In this document: piece after piece, positions 6,410 through 7,185 of the stretch | Layout of the letters: every line of letters begins with the position of its first letter | How positions within the stretch are numbered: the first letter of the stretch is position 1 | NCBI GenBank assembly: GCA_938003565.1 | Contig: CALKYB010000089.1 | Coordinates: 1-7,185 of the forward strand | Direction: 5' to 3' | Length of the DNA: 7,185 bases | From: an uncultured bacterium | GTDB taxonomy: Bacteria > Bdellovibrionota_C > UBA2361 > SZUA-149 > CALKYB01 | Notes under the pieces: generated by a model | Database searches by the model: none | Told to the model about the DNA's origin: nothing | Seen by the model: the letters and a program-made list of their open reading frames with translations, nothing else | Position numbers and translations under genes: made by a program

Positions 6410-6679
6410 CTAGCCTTTGCTCTTGTCTGACTTTTCCTCAGATTTCTTATCCGAATCTGAGCCGCCACTGTATTTCACTTCGTCCTCAGCGATAAACCAG
6501 AAAATAACACCTACAAATGCTCCAATAATCAACATAGGAAGTGTAAAGCACCACAAAGCACCAGCTAAGTAACCAATACCTACAAGAATTCCAGCCATCT
6601 TAAGAGGACTCGCTTGAATCTTAGAAGTTAACTGTTCACTGCAAGAATTTACTTTATTCTGAACTTCAGAGCGTTTCAT
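6410..6679 (-). CDS. small two-helix membrane protein with charged C-terminal tail
   Basis: I do not recognise this 89-residue protein with certainty. It has a polar N-terminal segment (residues 1-27, KRSEVQNKVNSCSEQLTSK) that could be an amphipathic helix. A hydrophobic stretch follows from about 28 to 64, probably two short membrane helices with a turn near Thr46-Leu47-Pro48. The tail (71-89) is rich in Ser, Lys, Asp and Glu (SGGSDSDKKSEE...). The segment ASPLKMAGILVGIGYLAG resembles the C-terminal anchor of DUF883/ElaB-type proteins, but here a second helix and a tail follow, so the match is loose. I chose the ATG at 6679, with GGA 8 nt upstream; a TTG at 6685 would be too close to that site. 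It stands alone, convergent with yajQ. Confidence 0.75.
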   Translation of the reverse strand: MKRSEVQNKVNSCSEQLTSKIQASPLKMAGILVGIGYLAGALWCFTLPMLIIGAFVGVIFWFIAEDEVKYSGGSDSDKKSEEKSDKSKG

Positions 6680-6714
6680 AATCAAATTCCAAAAAAAAAC
6701 TAATAGTTAAACAA

Positions 6715-6744
6715 TATACATGTCCTTTTGACCCAGCAGCTCAA
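6715..6744 (-). promoter_or_regulatory. candidate promoter of the small membrane protein gene
   Basis: Read on the minus strand, TTGAGC (6739-6744) is followed after 18 nt by TGTATA (6715-6720), about 35 nt upstream of the ATG. Between the -10 and the start there is a run of nine T (6691-6699 on the minus strand) just before the weak GGA ribosome site. Confidence 0.35.
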
Positions 6745-6956
6745 TATAGCGATTCATTTAAAACATTAGCAACTTTAAAAACTCTAGAATCTGCGGCAGA
6801 GCACACCTTCTATATTAGTTAATAAAGAATAGTACCGAGCTCAAAATACCTCTAAACTCCAAGAAAACCTGTAGGTCGAGCACAAAGTGAAACAAATCCT
6901 CCCTTTACAATTGGTAGCACCCCAAACATTTGCTATGACCCTACTAGTATTGCTAC
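6745..6956. other. non-coding stretch, nothing recognised
   Basis: No open frame with a start and ribosome site, no tRNA-like cloverleaf and no clear terminator was seen here. The only local structure is the near-palindrome TCTGCGGCAGA around 6790-6800, which is too short to interpret. It separates the divergent small membrane gene and the right-hand gene. Confidence 0.5.
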
Positions 6957-6986
6957 TTGACGGTAAATAAGCCCGTAAGATTTATA
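6957..6986 (+). promoter_or_regulatory. candidate sigma-70-type promoter reading toward the right-hand gene
   Basis: TTGACG (6957-6962), an 18-nt spacer, then TTTATA (6981-6986) make the best consensus-like promoter in the window. Transcription would start near 6993, giving a leader of about 140 nt before the TTG start at 7132. Confidence 0.5.
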
Positions 6987-7007
6987 TGCAGGCATTTACT
7001 CGTTAAT

Positions 7008-7089
7008 TTTTACCTGTTCAAGCTCGCAAGATTCAAGCGGTAAAATAACTAGATAGTGAGAGCTTATTTTGATTAAGAGTAGCACTCAC
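7008..7089 (+). promoter_or_regulatory. structured 5' leader with two stems
   Basis: TTTTACC (7008-7014) pairs perfectly with GGTAAAA (7039-7045), enclosing two direct copies of TTCAAGC. Further on, GTGAGAGC (7056-7063) pairs with GCACTCAC (7082-7089) except for one A-A mismatch. Both stems fall between the candidate promoter and the start of the right-hand gene. I could not match this to a known riboswitch class, including the purine riboswitch. Confidence 0.35.
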
Positions 7090-7131
7090 GCTTGTCGCTA
7101 TGTTTAATGTAAGAATATAGAGAGCATTGTT

Positions 7132-7185
7132 TTGAGTGATAGCAGTTACCAAAAATTAGGAGCCTCCGCTTCAAAAGCTGGCCTC
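7132..7185 (+). CDS. start of a gene, possibly PurM/AIR-synthase-related (18 codons, cut by window edge)
   Basis: A frame open to the end of the window begins with TTG at 7132 and reads MSDSSYQKLGASASKAGL. An AGAGAG run lies 7 nt upstream, a reasonable ribosome site. The only codons between it and the upstream in-frame stop at 7105 include no ATG, GTG or other TTG. The pattern Y-x2-x-G-x-SASK recalls the N-terminus of Bacteroidetes-type phosphoribosylformylglycinamidine cyclo-ligase-related proteins (RGVSASKEDVH, from memory), which act in purine synthesis. With only 18 residues this is a suggestion, not an assignment; the fit of promoter, leader and ribosome site supports that a gene does begin here. 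Confidence 0.4.
   Translation, partial: MSDSSYQKLGASASKAGL

Overview
The window carries most of a Na+-translocating NADH:quinone oxidoreductase (Na+-NQR) operon, read right to left (minus strand) in the canonical order nqrA-B-C-D-E-F. The last gene, nqrF, is cut by the left edge of the window. Na+-NQR with a YajQ-family gene nearby points to a Gram-negative bacterium, and NQR is especially common in marine and halophilic lineages. The DNA is moderately AT-rich, roughly 40% GC by eye. I cannot place the genus. A deep-branching marine proteobacterium or Bdellovibrionota-like organism is only a guess.

Layout. Positions 1-5140 (minus) hold nqrF (partial), nqrE, nqrD, nqrC, nqrB and nqrA, packed with gaps of 3-41 nt and one 8-nt overlap (nqrB/nqrC). 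All cofactor signatures visible in these genes are intact: four Cys ligands for the ferredoxin-type 2Fe-2S centre of NqrF, one Cys pair each in NqrD and NqrE, and SGAT flavinylation motifs in NqrB and NqrC. The complex looks functional: NqrF oxidises NADH, electrons pass through the Fe-S and flavin centres of C, D, E and B to quinone, and Na+ is pumped outward.

Positions 5141-5841 form a 700-nt gap between the divergent nqrA and yajQ. It holds the nqr leader, an unusual decayed inverted duplication of about 290 bp (5321-5608) with six alternating copies of an AGTAT-centred motif, and an AT-rich, hairpin-rich yajQ leader. Positions 5842-6330 (plus) are yajQ. A small two-helix membrane protein gene (6410-6679, minus) converges on it.

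Positions 6680-7131 have no convincing gene but contain a recognisable promoter and a leader with two possible stems. These lead into what I read as the first 18 codons of a plus-strand gene starting with TTG at 7132. Its N-terminus resembles the Bacteroidetes-type PurM/AIR-synthase-related proteins, but this is tentative.

The nqr and yajQ genes are ordinary. What deserves a second look is the 5321-5608 inverted duplication, the three-way repeat ahead of yajQ, and the leader at 6990-7131.
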